Part shown: positions 43,401 through 53,600 of the stretch, piece by piece
Layout: the number at the start of each line of letters is the position of its first letter
Position numbering within the stretch: position 1 is the first letter of the stretch
Assembly: GCF_023380025.1 (NCBI RefSeq)
Contig: NZ_CP097253.1
Location: 496,001 to 560,000 of the forward strand
From: Sphingomonas glaciei
GTDB taxonomy: Bacteria; Pseudomonadota; Alphaproteobacteria; Sphingomonadales; Sphingomonadaceae
Reading direction: 5' to 3'
Length of the DNA: 64,000 nt
The notes under the pieces: generated by a model
What the model saw: the letters and a program-made list of their open reading frames with translations, nothing else
What the model was told of the DNA's origin: nothing
Database searches by the model: none
Translations under genes and position numbers: made by a program

Positions 43401-46400
43401 ATGCGCTTGAGCCGCTTCTTTATCACCCGCCCGATCTTCGCGGCGGTTATCGCGGTGCTGATCACCGTCATGGGTGGCATCGCCTACCTCGGCCTGCCGG
43501 TGTCGCAATATCCCGAAATCGTGCCGCCCACGGTGACGGTCAACGCCAGCTATCCCGGCGCCTCGGCCGAGACCGTGTCGAACACCGTCGCCGCGCCGAT
43601 CGAGCAGGAGATCAACGGCGTCGACAACATGCTCTACATGTCGTCGCAGTCGACCGGGGACGGGCGCCTGACCATCACCGTGACCTTCAAGCAGGGGACC
43701 GACCTCAACGCCGCGCAGGTGCTGGTGCAGAACCGCGTCGCGGTCGCCACGCCGCGCCTGCCGCAGGAAGTGCAGCGCCTCGGCGTCATCACCCGCAAGA
43801 CCTCGCCCGACTTCCTGATGGTGGTGAACCTCGTCTCGCCCGATCGCTCGCTCGATCGCGGCTACATGTCCAATTACGCACTGACCCAGGTCCGCGACCG
43901 CCTGTCGCGGCTCGACGGGGTGGGCGACGTGCAGCTGTTCGGCGCCCGCGATTATGCGATGCGGGTGTGGATCGATCCCAATCGCGCCGCCGCGCTCAAC
44001 CTCACCGCCGGCGAAATCGTCGCCGCGCTGCGCGCCCAGAACGTCCAGGTCGCCGCCGGCACGCTCGGCCAGCCGCCTTATGCCACCGGCGGCGCCTATC
44101 AGCTCAACGTCGAGGCGCAGGGCCGGCTAACCGATCCGCAGCAGTTCGCCAACGTCATCATCCGCAGCGATGCCGACGGCCGCCAGGTCCGCGTCTCCGA
44201 TGTCGCGCGGGTCGAGCTTGGCGCCGCCGACTATGCATCCAACACCTACCTGTCGGGCGAACCCACCGTGCTGCTGGGCGTGTTCCAGCGCCCCGGCTCC
44301 AACGCGCTGGCCGCCGCCGAGCTAGTCAAGAAGGAGATGGAGGACGCCTCCAAGTCCTTCCCCAAGGGCCTGGAATATAAGGTCATCTACAACCCGACCG
44401 AGTTCATCGCCCAGTCGATCGATGAGGTCGGCAAGACCCTTCTCGAAGCCATCCTGCTGGTCGTCCTCGTGATCATCGTCTTCCTCCAGCGCTGGCGCGC
44501 GGCGGTGATCCCGGTGGTCGCCATTCCGGTGTCGCTGATCGGCACCTTCGCGGTGCTGCAGATGGTCGGCTATTCGCTCAACAACCTGTCGCTGTTCGGG
44601 CTGGTGCTGGCGATCGGCATCGTGGTCGACGACGCCATCGTGGTGGTCGAGAATGTCGAGCGCAATCTCGCCAAGGGAATGTCGGCGCTCGACGCCGCGC
44701 GCACTTCGATGGACGAAGTGGCCGGGGCGCTGGTCGCGATCGTGCTGGTGCTGTGTGCGGTGTTCCTGCCGACGCTGTTTCTCAATGGCCTGTCGGGCGC
44801 CTTCTACCACCAGTTCGCGGTTACCATCTCGGCCGCGACGCTGATCTCGCTGCTGTTGTCGCTGACCCTGTCGCCGGCGATGGCCGCACTGCTGCTGAAG
44901 CCGCACGGGCATGAACCGCCGAAGAACCGCCTGGCGGCAATGGCCGAGCGGGCAGGCGATGCTTTCAATCGCTGGTTCGAGCGGTTCAGCGAGTCCTACT
45001 CGCGCCTGACCCGCCGGCTTGTCGCCGCGCCCAGGCGGATGATGGCCGCCTATGCGGTGCTGATCGGCCTGACCGTCGGTCTGTTCTCGATCACTCCGAC
45101 CGGCTTCATCCCGGCGCAGGACCAAGGCTACTTTCTGACGGTGGTGCAGTTGCCGCCTGGATCGTCGCTCGAGCGGACCGACGAGGTGCTGCGCAAGGTT
45201 GCCGATCGTATCCTGCCGATCAAGGGCGTCGAAGGCGCGGTCATGCTGGCCGGGTTCGACGGCGCCTCGCAGACTCAGGCGCCGAACGCCGCCGCCGCCT
45301 ACGTGCCTCTCAAATCCTTCGAGGAACGCAAGAAGCTCGGCGTCGACCTCGCGGGCATCATGGCCGAGGCGCAGAAGAAGACGGCGGACATCAACGAAGC
45401 GCGGCTGCTGATCATCCCGCCGCCGCTGATCCAGGGCATCGGCTCGGCCGGCGGCTACCGGATGATGGTGCAGGACACCGGCGGGCACAGCTTCGCCGAA
45501 CTGTCCGGGCTGTCGTGGGGGATCATCGGCAAGGCCAACCAGACCCCTGGCCTGAAGCAGGTCTACACCCTGTTCGACATCTCGACCCCGCGGGTATTCG
45601 CCGACGTCGATCGGGCCAAGGCCGACATGCTGGGCGTGCCCCCGGAACGGATCTTCGAAGCGCTCCAGGTCTATCTCGGCTCGGCCTTCGTCAACGACTT
45701 CAACCTGCTCGGGCGGACCTACCGCGTGACCGCGCAGGCCGAAGCCGACGCCCGCGCCAGCGAGTCCGACATCGCCAACCTGCGCGCCCGCTCCAATTCG
45801 GGCGCGATGGTGCCGATCGGCTCGGTCACGACATTCCAGGACAAGACCGGACCCTATCGCGTGTCGCGCTACAATGGCTTCCCGGCGGTCGAGATCGATG
45901 GCGACACCGCCCCGGGCTATTCCTCGGGCCAGTCGCTCGCGGCGATGGAGGAGATCGCCTCGGCGCAGCTGCCCGCGGGCTTCCGCACCGAATGGACCGG
46001 CATCGCCTATCAGGAGAAGGCTGCGGGAAGCACCGCCACGCTCGTCTTCGCGCTGGCCGTGCTGTTCGTCTTCCTGGTGCTGGCAGCGCAGTTCGAAAGC
46101 CTGGTGCTGCCGCTGTCGATCATCCTGATCGTACCCATGTGCCTGTTGGCGGCGATGGCGGGCGTCAACCTGCGCGGCATGGACAATAACGTCCTGACCC
46201 AGGTCGGCCTGGTGGTGTTGATCGCACTTGCGGCCAAGAACGCCATCCTGATCGTCGAATTCGCCCAGCAGGACGAAGCCTCCGGCATGTCGCCGGTCGA
46301 AGCCGCGGTGCGGGCAGCGCGCGATCGCCTGCGGCCGATCCTGATGACCAGCTTCGCCTTCATCCTCGGCTCGCTGCCGTTGTTGATCGCGGAAGGGGCA

Positions 46401-46580
46401 GGGGCGGAACTTCGCCAGGCGCTCGGCACCGCGGTGTTCTTCGGGATGATCGGCGTCACCGCCTTCGGCCTGATCTTCACCCCCACGTTCTACGTCGTCT
46501 GCCGCAGCCTTGCCGACGGTATCGCTCGGCTGCGCGCCCGCCGTGCGGCTCCGGACGCGCTTCCGGCACCGGCGGAATAA
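43401..46580 (+). CDS. RND multidrug efflux pump, HAE-1 (AcrB-like) permease
   Basis: A 1059-residue inner-membrane proton-driven exporter. It opens with the canonical FITRPIFAAVIAVLITVMGG, has about 12 membrane helices and two large periplasmic loops, and keeps the proton relay: the Asp pair in GIVVDDAIVVVENVERN (TM4) and Lys in LAAKNAILIVEFAQ (TM10). The SYPGASAETV porter motif and PIEQEINGVDNMLYMSS are typical of AcrB/MexB. It forms a tripartite pump with the flanking adaptor and outer-membrane factor; expected substrates are lipophilic drugs or solvents. Confidence 0.95.
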   Translation: MRLSRFFITRPIFAAVIAVLITVMGGIAYLGLPVSQYPEIVPPTVTVNASYPGASAETVSNTVAAPIEQEINGVDNMLYMSSQSTGDGRLTITVTFKQGTDLNAAQVLVQNRVAVATPRLPQEVQRLGVITRKTSPDFLMVVNLVSPDRSLDRGYMSNYALTQVRDRLSRLDGVGDVQLFGARDYAMRVWIDPNRAAALNLTAGEIVAALRAQNVQVAAGTLGQPPYATGGAYQLNVEAQGRLTDPQQFANVIIRSDADGRQVRVSDVARVELGAADYASNTYLSGEPTVLLGVFQRPGSNALAAAELVKKEMEDASKSFPKGLEYKVIYNPTEFIAQSIDEVGKTLLEAILLVVLVIIVFLQRWRAAVIPVVAIPVSLIGTFAVLQMVGYSLNNLSLFGLVLAIGIVVDDAIVVVENVERNLAKGMSALDAARTSMDEVAGALVAIVLVLCAVFLPTLFLNGLSGAFYHQFAVTISAATLISLLLSLTLSPAMAALLLKPHGHEPPKNRLAAMAERAGDAFNRWFERFSESYSRLTRRLVAAPRRMMAAYAVLIGLTVGLFSITPTGFIPAQDQGYFLTVVQLPPGSSLERTDEVLRKVADRILPIKGVEGAVMLAGFDGASQTQAPNAAAAYVPLKSFEERKKLGVDLAGIMAEAQKKTADINEARLLIIPPPLIQGIGSAGGYRMMVQDTGGHSFAELSGLSWGIIGKANQTPGLKQVYTLFDISTPRVFADVDRAKADMLGVPPERIFEALQVYLGSAFVNDFNLLGRTYRVTAQAEADARASESDIANLRARSNSGAMVPIGSVTTFQDKTGPYRVSRYNGFPAVEIDGDTAPGYSSGQSLAAMEEIASAQLPAGFRTEWTGIAYQEKAAGSTATLVFALAVLFVFLVLAAQFESLVLPLSIILIVPMCLLAAMAGVNLRGMDNNVLTQVGLVVLIALAAKNAILIVEFAQQDEASGMSPVEAAVRAARDRLRPILMTSFAFILGSLPLLIAEGAGAELRQALGTAVFFGMIGVTAFGLIFTPTFYVVCRSLADGIARLRARRAAPDALPAPAE

Positions 46581-46591
46581 GGAGACTTCCC

Positions 46592-47983
46592 ATGACCCCG
46601 CGACTTCTGCTGATCGCCGCCTCGGCCCTTGCCCTCGCCGCCTGCGCGAGCGGCCCGGACTATGCTGCCCGTCCGGTCTCTCCGACCGCCGCCGCGCCCT
46701 TCCTTGGCTCGGCCACCCCGTTGGTAACTGCCGCCCAGCCGGCGGGCGACTGGTGGCGCCTGTACCGCGACCCGGTACTCGACGGCTTGGTCACCGACGC
46801 CCTGGCCGCCAACACCGATGTCCGCGTCGCGGTCGGCCGGCTCGAACGCGCACGGGCCTTGGTGCGCCAGTCTCGCGCCGCACGTGAGCCGCAGGTCGGG
46901 GCAAGCGCCGGTGCTCAGGTCGGCCGCTCGCCCCAGGCGATCGCCGCCGGTCAGGATGGCACCGATCTCCAGCTCGATGCCGGCCTCAGCGTGGCCTATG
47001 AGGTCGACCTTGCCGGACGACTGCGCCGCTCGATCGAGGCCGCGCGGGGCGACGCCGCCGCCGCGGCGTTCGAGGCCGACGCAGTCCGCGTCTTGGTCGT
47101 GGCCGATACCACCCGCGCCTACGCCGACGCCGCCGCAGCTGCCGAGCGCATCGCCGTCGCGCAGCGCATCGTCACCTTGCTTGACCGTTCGCTTGCCCTG
47201 ACCGAGCGCCGCCGCGTGGTCGGCCTGGCGACCGGTCTCGACACCGCCCGCATCGCCGGGCTGCGTGACCAGCGCCAGGCGGAAGTGCCGTTGCTGGAAG
47301 CCGAGCGCACCGCCGCTTTGCTGCGCCTCGCGACCCTCACCGGGCGCGCACCACGCGAACTGCCGTCAATCGCTGCAGCGCGCACCGACACGCTTGCACT
47401 CGACAGTCCCATCCCCGTCGGCGACGGCGCCGGCTTGCTCGCCCGCCGCCCTGACGTGCGCGCGGCGGAGCGGCGCCTCGCTGCTGCCACCGCTCGCATC
47501 GGGGTCGCCACCGCCGACCTCTACCCCAGCATCTCGCTCGGTGGCTCGATCGGTGGAAGCGGGACGAGCGTGTCGAACCTGTTCAACCCGGTCAGCTGGC
47601 TGGTCGGCCCGTTGCTCAACTGGACGGTCAATCGCTCGGCCACCCGCGCTCGCATCGCCGTGGCGGAGGCCGACAGCCAGGTCGCGCTGGCGCAGTTCGA
47701 CGGCAGCATCCTCACCGCTCTGCAGGAAACCGAGACCGCGCTGTCCGCCTATCAGCGCGCCCAGCAGCGCCGAACCGCGCTGGCCTCTGCCCGGACTCAG
47801 GCCGAAGCGGTCGTCCGCCGTACCCGCGCCCTCCAGCGTGAAGGGCAGATAAGCTCGCTCGAACTGCTCGATGCCGAGCGCACCTTCGCCGACGCGGAAG
47901 CGACGCTGGCGGAAGGCGAGGCGCGGATCGTCAGCGCGCAGATCGACCTGTTTCGCGCACTCGGAGGCAATTGGCGGGGCTGA
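46592..47983 (+). CDS. Outer-membrane efflux lipoprotein (NodT/OprM family)
   Basis: A 463-residue TolC-like channel. The signal peptide ends in the lipobox LALAACAS, so the mature Cys is lipidated. WWRLYRDPVLDGLVTDALAANTD and repeated long helices with GLATGLDTARIAGL... and the late LLDAERTFADAEATLAEGEA are family hallmarks, in two OEP repeats. It is the exit duct of the RND pump and starts 12 bases after the pump gene. Confidence 0.94.
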   Translation: MTPRLLLIAASALALAACASGPDYAARPVSPTAAAPFLGSATPLVTAAQPAGDWWRLYRDPVLDGLVTDALAANTDVRVAVGRLERARALVRQSRAAREPQVGASAGAQVGRSPQAIAAGQDGTDLQLDAGLSVAYEVDLAGRLRRSIEAARGDAAAAAFEADAVRVLVVADTTRAYADAAAAAERIAVAQRIVTLLDRSLALTERRRVVGLATGLDTARIAGLRDQRQAEVPLLEAERTAALLRLATLTGRAPRELPSIAAARTDTLALDSPIPVGDGAGLLARRPDVRAAERRLAAATARIGVATADLYPSISLGGSIGGSGTSVSNLFNPVSWLVGPLLNWTVNRSATRARIAVAEADSQVALAQFDGSILTALQETETALSAYQRAQQRRTALASARTQAEAVVRRTRALQREGQISSLELLDAERTFADAEATLAEGEARIVSAQIDLFRALGGNWRG

Positions 47984-48032
47984 ACGCCCGGGCCCCCTTA
48001 GGGTCGCTGAGAGCGCGACCGCGGCTGTAAAA

Positions 48033-48107
48033 TGGCTCCCCGAGTTGGATTCGAACCAACGACCAAGTGATTAACAGTCACCTACTCTACCGCTGAGCTA
48101 TCGGGGA
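48033..48107 (-). tRNA. tRNA-Asn (GTT)
   Basis: A full cloverleaf on the minus strand. The 7-bp acceptor TCCCCGA/TCGGGGA, the D arm AGCTCAGCGGTAGAG, the anticodon loop CTGTTAA with GTT and the T loop GGTTCGAATCC are visible. CCA is encoded. Confidence 0.96.
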
Positions 48108-48173
48108 ACGATGCTTGGGCGAGCGGGCCTATGGCGCAGCCTGCCGGGCTTGGCAAGCCTCTAGCGCGTTCAT

Positions 48174-48989
48174 TCAGGTTGCAAATTGCTCAGCGGCAAT
48201 CCGTTCGTCGAGCGCCTGGTCGGGATCGAACAGCAAGGTCAGCGAGCGGCTCCGGTCGAGCGCGATTTCGACTTCCTCGACGTCGCGCACCTCGAACTGG
48301 TCGGCAACCGCGGAAACCAGCCGATCGGTCGGCTCCAGCACGCGAAAGGAGATCCGCGCCTCGTCCGGCAGGATCGCCCCGCTCCACCGCCGCGGGCGGA
48401 ATGGTGCGATGGGCGTAAGGGCGAGTAGGGGAGCGGACAGCGGCAGGATCGGTCCGCGCGCTGAGAAATTATAGGCGGTGGAGCCTGCCGGGGTCGCCAC
48501 CAGCACACCGTCCGCAACCAGCTCGGGCAGCACTACGCGGCCGTTCAGGCTGACCTCGATCTTAGCCGCCTGCCGCGTTTCGCGGAGCAGCGACACTTCA
48601 TTGATGGCCGCATGGGTCCATTCGTCGCCGTGCACGGTGCGCGCGCGCATGGTCAGCGGGGCGACCGTTACCGCCTTGGCTTCGGCGACCCGCTCGCCCA
48701 GGCAATCCAGCCGCCATTCATTCATCAGGAAGCCGACGGTGCCCCGGTTCATCCCGAACACCGGCCGCGCTTCGCCACCGTCGAGCATTTGGTGTAAGGT
48801 GTGCAGCATGAAGCCATCACCGCCGAGCGCCACCAGCACCTTTGCCTCGCGCTCCTCCGCGAAATGGTAGCGGCGGCGCAGCATGGCCGCAGCCGCCTGC
48901 GCCGCTTCGCCGCGGCTGGCGACCAGCGCGATCCCGGCCCCGGTCAGGTCCTGGCGGGCAGGGCGGCCTTGTGGAACTTCAGCGCTCAA
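48174..48989 (-). CDS. nadK: NAD kinase
   Basis: About 271 residues. The catalytic GGDG lies at 56-59 (LVALGGDGFMLHTL), followed by FGMNRGTVGFLMNE, INEVSLLRE and the second nucleotide motif LVATPAGSTAYNFSARGPIL. It phosphorylates NAD to NADP in the cytosol. The TTG at 48989 (GGGAG upstream) gives a normal family length. An ATG at 49109 is in frame but would add 40 Pro/Gly-rich residues and leave only about 15 bases to the divergent EAL gene, so it is less likely. Confidence 0.9.
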   Translation of the reverse strand: MSAEVPQGRPARQDLTGAGIALVASRGEAAQAAAAMLRRRYHFAEEREAKVLVALGGDGFMLHTLHQMLDGGEARPVFGMNRGTVGFLMNEWRLDCLGERVAEAKAVTVAPLTMRARTVHGDEWTHAAINEVSLLRETRQAAKIEVSLNGRVVLPELVADGVLVATPAGSTAYNFSARGPILPLSAPLLALTPIAPFRPRRWSGAILPDEARISFRVLEPTDRLVSAVADQFEVRDVEEVEIALDRSRSLTLLFDPDQALDERIAAEQFAT

Positions 48990-49126
48990 CCCCTGGCACT
49001 CCCGTCGCCCCGGACCGGGCGCCGCCAAGTCATAGCGGGGGACGTGCCCCGCCGCCACCGTCCCGATACGGAGCAGCGGCAGGCCGGGCCATGCGCTCGT
49101 CGCGGTCATGGCCTAGGAGCATGACG

Positions 49127-49948
49127 ATGGTACCACCTACAGCGTCAGCCGCCCTGATCCCGGCCCGCCGGGGAAGCGATCACCCCGTCAGCACCCAGCC
49201 GTCCGAAATACGCACCGATCTTGCCCTCGAAGCGCTGCTGGCCGAGGATACGGTGACCATCGCCTACCAGCCCCAGCTCAGCGTCGCGACCGGCGAGGTG
49301 ATCGGGGTGGAGGCGCTTGCCCGCGATCCTGGCGGCATGACGCCAGACAAGATGTTCGCCCGGGCCGCCGCGGCGGCGCTTGGCGAACGCCTGTCGCGCG
49401 CCGTCCAGCGCAAGGCCCTGCGCGAGATGGCGGGCTGGACCGGGCCGCTCGCCCGCCTGCGCCTGTCGCTCAACCTCCTGCCCGAAGATCTTGCCCGTCC
49501 CGGCTACGAACGCTGGCTGCTGGACGAGATCGCCGCCGTCGGCCTCAAGCCCGAAAGGGTGACGGCCGAGATCACCGAATCCAGCCTGATCGCCGATCCG
49601 GTCGCCGCCGCCGCCCGGTTGGCCTGCCTGCGCTCAGCCGGGGTCCGCATCGCAGTGGACGATTTCGGCACCGGCTATGCAAGCCTCGCCTGGCTGACCA
49701 CGCTGCCACTGGATATGATCAAAATCGACCGCGGCCTGATCACCGACCTGGTCGGCGGCCGCCGCGCGCAGATCGTGGTCAAGGCGCTCATTGCACTCGC
49801 CCGCGAGCTTGAGCTGCAAGTGTTGGTCGAAGGCGTCGAGGACCCAGACCAGCTGGCACTGCTAAAGTCCTGGAACTGCGATTATTACCAGGGCTTCCTC
49901 GGCGCTAAGGCGATGGGCGAGGAGGAGTTGGCGGCGTTCCTGGCATGA
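49127..49948 (+). CDS. EAL-domain cyclic-di-GMP phosphodiesterase
   Basis: About 273 residues forming a stand-alone EAL domain. The signature EAL is intact in GVEALARD. The other catalytic and metal residues are in SLNLLPEDL (Asn), AEITESS (Glu), AVDDFGTGYASL (Asp-Asp), MIKIDRGLI (Lys), LVEGVED (Glu) and YYQGFLGAK (Gln). An active phosphodiesterase that lowers c-di-GMP is therefore predicted. There is no sensor or membrane domain. AGGAG favours the ATG at 49127 over 49121. Its stop overlaps the methyltransferase start as ATGA. Confidence 0.92.
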   Translation: MVPPTASAALIPARRGSDHPVSTQPSEIRTDLALEALLAEDTVTIAYQPQLSVATGEVIGVEALARDPGGMTPDKMFARAAAAALGERLSRAVQRKALREMAGWTGPLARLRLSLNLLPEDLARPGYERWLLDEIAAVGLKPERVTAEITESSLIADPVAAAARLACLRSAGVRIAVDDFGTGYASLAWLTTLPLDMIKIDRGLITDLVGGRRAQIVVKALIALARELELQVLVEGVEDPDQLALLKSWNCDYYQGFLGAKAMGEEELAAFLA

Positions 49949-50673
49949 AGTTCACCGACCTCTTCTCCGGCCACGCCTCGCTCTACGCCACCGCCCGCCC
50001 AAGCTATCCGGAGCGGGTGATCGCGGAGCTGGCGTCACTGGCTCCCGAGCGATCGCAGGCGTGGGACGCTGGCACCGGCAATGGCCAGTCTGCCCTGCTG
50101 CTCGCCCGCAGCTTCGAACATGTCCACGCCACCGACGCCAGCGAAGCCCAGATCGCCGAAGCCTTTGCCCACGAGCGCGTTCACTATGCGGTGGAGCCGG
50201 CGGAGCAATGCAGCCTGCCCGTTGCCAGTTGCGACCTTGTCCTCGCCGCACAGGCCGCGCACTGGTTCGACCCGGACCGCTTCGGCGCGGAGGTCCGGCG
50301 CGTACTCAAGCCGGGCGGGATCGTCGCCGCGATCGGCTACGGCTGGTGGTACGTCGATCCGCAGGTCGACGCGATCATCGGTGAGCGTCTGCTGAAACCG
50401 ATCGAGCCGCACTGGCTGCCGGGCAACTGGCTGTTGGTCGATGCCTATCGCGACCTGCGGCTACCGGGAGAAGAAGTCCGCCTGACGCCGGCTGCCATCC
50501 ACCTCGCCTGGGAGCGGCACGATGTCGAGGCCTATGTCCTGAGCTGGTCGGTGGTGCAGAAACTGGGGACTGACGTCACCGTCGACGCCTTCACCGCATT
50601 GCGCAAAGTCTGGCCGGATGGCGAGAAGCGGCACGTCACCATGCCGATCGTCAGCCGCGTCCACCGGGTCTGA
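49945..50673 (+). CDS. Class I SAM-dependent methyltransferase
   Basis: A 242-residue methyltransferase of the UbiE/Methyltransf_11 type. Motif I AWDAGTGNGQSALLLA, motif II at VHATDASEAQI, the post-motif LVLAAQAAHWFDPDRF and LKPGGIVAAIGYGWWY are visible. The substrate is probably a small molecule but unknown. It is coupled to the EAL gene by an ATGA overlap and converges on mfd, with a single base between the stops. Confidence 0.9.
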   Translation: MKFTDLFSGHASLYATARPSYPERVIAELASLAPERSQAWDAGTGNGQSALLLARSFEHVHATDASEAQIAEAFAHERVHYAVEPAEQCSLPVASCDLVLAAQAAHWFDPDRFGAEVRRVLKPGGIVAAIGYGWWYVDPQVDAIIGERLLKPIEPHWLPGNWLLVDAYRDLRLPGEEVRLTPAAIHLAWERHDVEAYVLSWSVVQKLGTDVTVDAFTALRKVWPDGEKRHVTMPIVSRVHRV

Positions 50674-50674
50674 G

Positions 50675-53600
50675 CTAGGCCGCGACCTTTTCCCGCTTGC
50701 CCGCTGCGGCGACCCGCGCCAGCCCTCGGCTCAGCTGCAGTGCACCGTTCAAGCGCTGCCCGGGGCTCGCCCAGTCGCGGCTGACCACCAGTTTCTGGTC
50801 GGGCCGCAGCTTGGCCGAGCCCTTCAGCCGCGCGATATAGTCGAACAGACCCTTCACGTCGGGGAAGCCCGACGGCGCAAAGGTCACCACCGCGCCGCGC
50901 AGGCCCGCGTCGAGCTTGGCGATCCCGGCGGCGCGGCAGTGAATCTTGGTTTCCACCACCTGCAACAGGTTGCTTGTCTCCTCCGGCAGCTTGCCGAAGC
51001 GGTCGATCATCTCGGCCGCGAACTCTTCCACTTCGCGCGGGCTCTCCAGTTCGCCCAAGCGACGGTACAGCCCCATCCGGAGGTCGAGGTCGGGGACATA
51101 GTCGTCCGAGATCATGATCGGGGCTTCGACATTGATCTGCGGGCTAAATTCGTCCGGCTTGTCCTCGCGCTGCCCGCCCGCCTTCATGTCGAGGATCGCG
51201 TCCTCCAGCATCGACTGGTAAAGCTCGAACCCGACTTCCTTGATGTGCCCCGACTGCTCGTCGCCGAGCAGATTGCCCGCGCCGCGGATGTCGAGGTCGT
51301 GGCTGGCGAGCTGGAAGCCCGCACCCAGACTGTCGAGATTGCTCAGCACCGTCAGCCGCTTCTCGGCGGTTTCGGTGATCTGCCGGTCGGGCGGAGTGGT
51401 CATGTAGGCATAAGCGCGCGTCTTTGACCTCCCGACGCGGCCGCGCAGCTGGTACAGCTGCGCCAGACCGAACCGCTCGGCCCGGTGCACGATCAGCGTG
51501 TTGGCGCTGGGAATGTCGAGCCCGCTCTCGACGATAGTGGTCGACAGCAGCACGTCATACTTGCGGTCGTAGAAAGCGCTCATCCTTTCCTCGACCTCGG
51601 TCGGGGCGAGCTGGCCGTGAGCGACGATCGGTTTCACCTCCGGCACTTCTTCGCGCAGCCATTCCTCGATGTCGGGCAGGTCGGAGATGCGCGGCACCAC
51701 GAAATAGCTCTGCCCGCCGCGATAATGTTCGCGCAGCAACGCTTCGCGAATGACGACCGGGTCCCATGGCGTGACATAAGTCCGCACCGCCAGGCGATCG
51801 ACCGGCGGGGTCTGGATCACCGACAGCTCGCGCAGCCCGCTCATCGCCATCTGCAGCGTGCGCGGGATCGGGGTCGCGGTCAGGGTCAGCACGTGGACGT
51901 CGGCCTTGAGGTTTTTCAGCCGTTCCTTGTGGGTGACGCCAAAGCGCTGTTCCTCGTCGACGATGACCAGGCCCAGCTTCTTGAACTTGATACCCTTCGC
52001 CAGGATCGCGTGGGTGCCGACGACGATGTCGATCTGCCCTTCCTCGAGCAATTCCTTGGTCCGCTTGGCCTCGTTGGACGCGACCAGCCGGCTGAGGCGC
52101 CCGATCTCGATCGGAAAACCCTTCATCCGCTCGACGAAGTTCGAATAATGCTGCCGGGCCAATAGGGTAGTGGGGCACACTACCGCGACCTGGTAACCGG
52201 CCATCGCCGCCACGAAGGCGGCCCGCAGAGCCACCTCGGTCTTGCCGAAGCCGACGTCGCCACACACCAGCCGGTCCATCGGCCGCCCGGCGCCAAGGTC
52301 GTCGAGCACGTCGCCGATCGCGCGGTTTTGGTCGTCGGTTTCCTCGTAGGGAAAGCGATCGACCATCGCCGGATAAGCGCTGTCGGGCTCGGCCACGACG
52401 CCTTGCCGCATCGCCCGCAAGGCGGCGGTCTTGATGAGCTCGCCCGCAATCTCGCGGATCCGCTCCTTCATCCGCGCCTTGCGCCGCTGCCACGCCTCGC
52501 CGCCGAGACGGTCGAGCGCCACCCCATCCTCGCCGCTTCCGTAGCGGCTCAAGACGTCGATATTCTCGACTGGGACGTAGAGCTTGTTGCCGCCGGCATA
52601 TTCGAGCGCGACGCAATCGTGCGGCGCGCGGCCGACCTTGACCTGGGTCAGCCCCTCGTAGCGGGCGATCCCATGCTCGGCGTGGACGACGAGGTCGCCG
52701 GGGGTGAGTGTGGCAAGCTCCGACAGGAACGCGTCGGCGCTCTTCTTGCGCTTGCGCCGCCGCACCAGCCGGTCGCCAAGCATGTCCTGCTCGGTCAGTA
52801 CCGCAACGTCCGGCGTGGTGAAGCCGTGGTCGAGCGGCAGCACCAGCAACGCGGTAACGTCCTGCGCGCCGAGCGCTTCTTGCCAGTCGCCGACCATCTT
52901 CTGGCCGGTCAGGCCATGGTCCTTGAGCAGACCGGCAAGCCGCTCGCGAGCCCCGGTGGTATAGCTCGCCAGAACCACCTTCTGCTTGGCTTTCCGTAGC
53001 TTGGCGACGTGCTTGACCACGGCTTCGTAGATATTGTCGTTCTGCGCCCGCTCCGGCGCGAAGTCGCGCGCGCCGGTCACACCGAAGTCGATCACCCGGT
53101 CCGAGGCGGGCTCGGGGAAGGCCGAGGCGAGGTGCACCGGCTTGTCGGCCAGCAATCCCTCCCACTCCTTAACCGACAGGTAGAGTTCGGACGGGGCAAG
53201 CGGCCGGTAGCTGCCGGGCTCGGCGACCATCGCCCGCTCGCGGTTGGAGAAATAGTCCTGGATCGCCTCGCGCCGCGAAGTCACCGCGCCATCGACCCCG
53301 CCGTCGCGCAGGATCAGATCGTCGGCCGACAGATGGTCGAAGAAGGTTTCGAGCCGCTCCTCGAACAACGGGAGCCAATGCTCCATTCCCCCCAGCCGCC
53401 GTCCTTCGCTGACCGCCTGGTACAGCGGGTCGCCGGTGGCATTGGCACCGAACTGTTCGCGGTAGCGGGTGCGGAAGCGCTTGATGCTCTCCTCGTCGAG
53501 CAGCGCCTCGCTGGCCGGCATCAGCGTGAACGGCTCGGCCGCGCCGATGGTGCGCTGGTCGGCAGGATCGAACGCCCGTATGGTCTCGATCTCGTCGCCG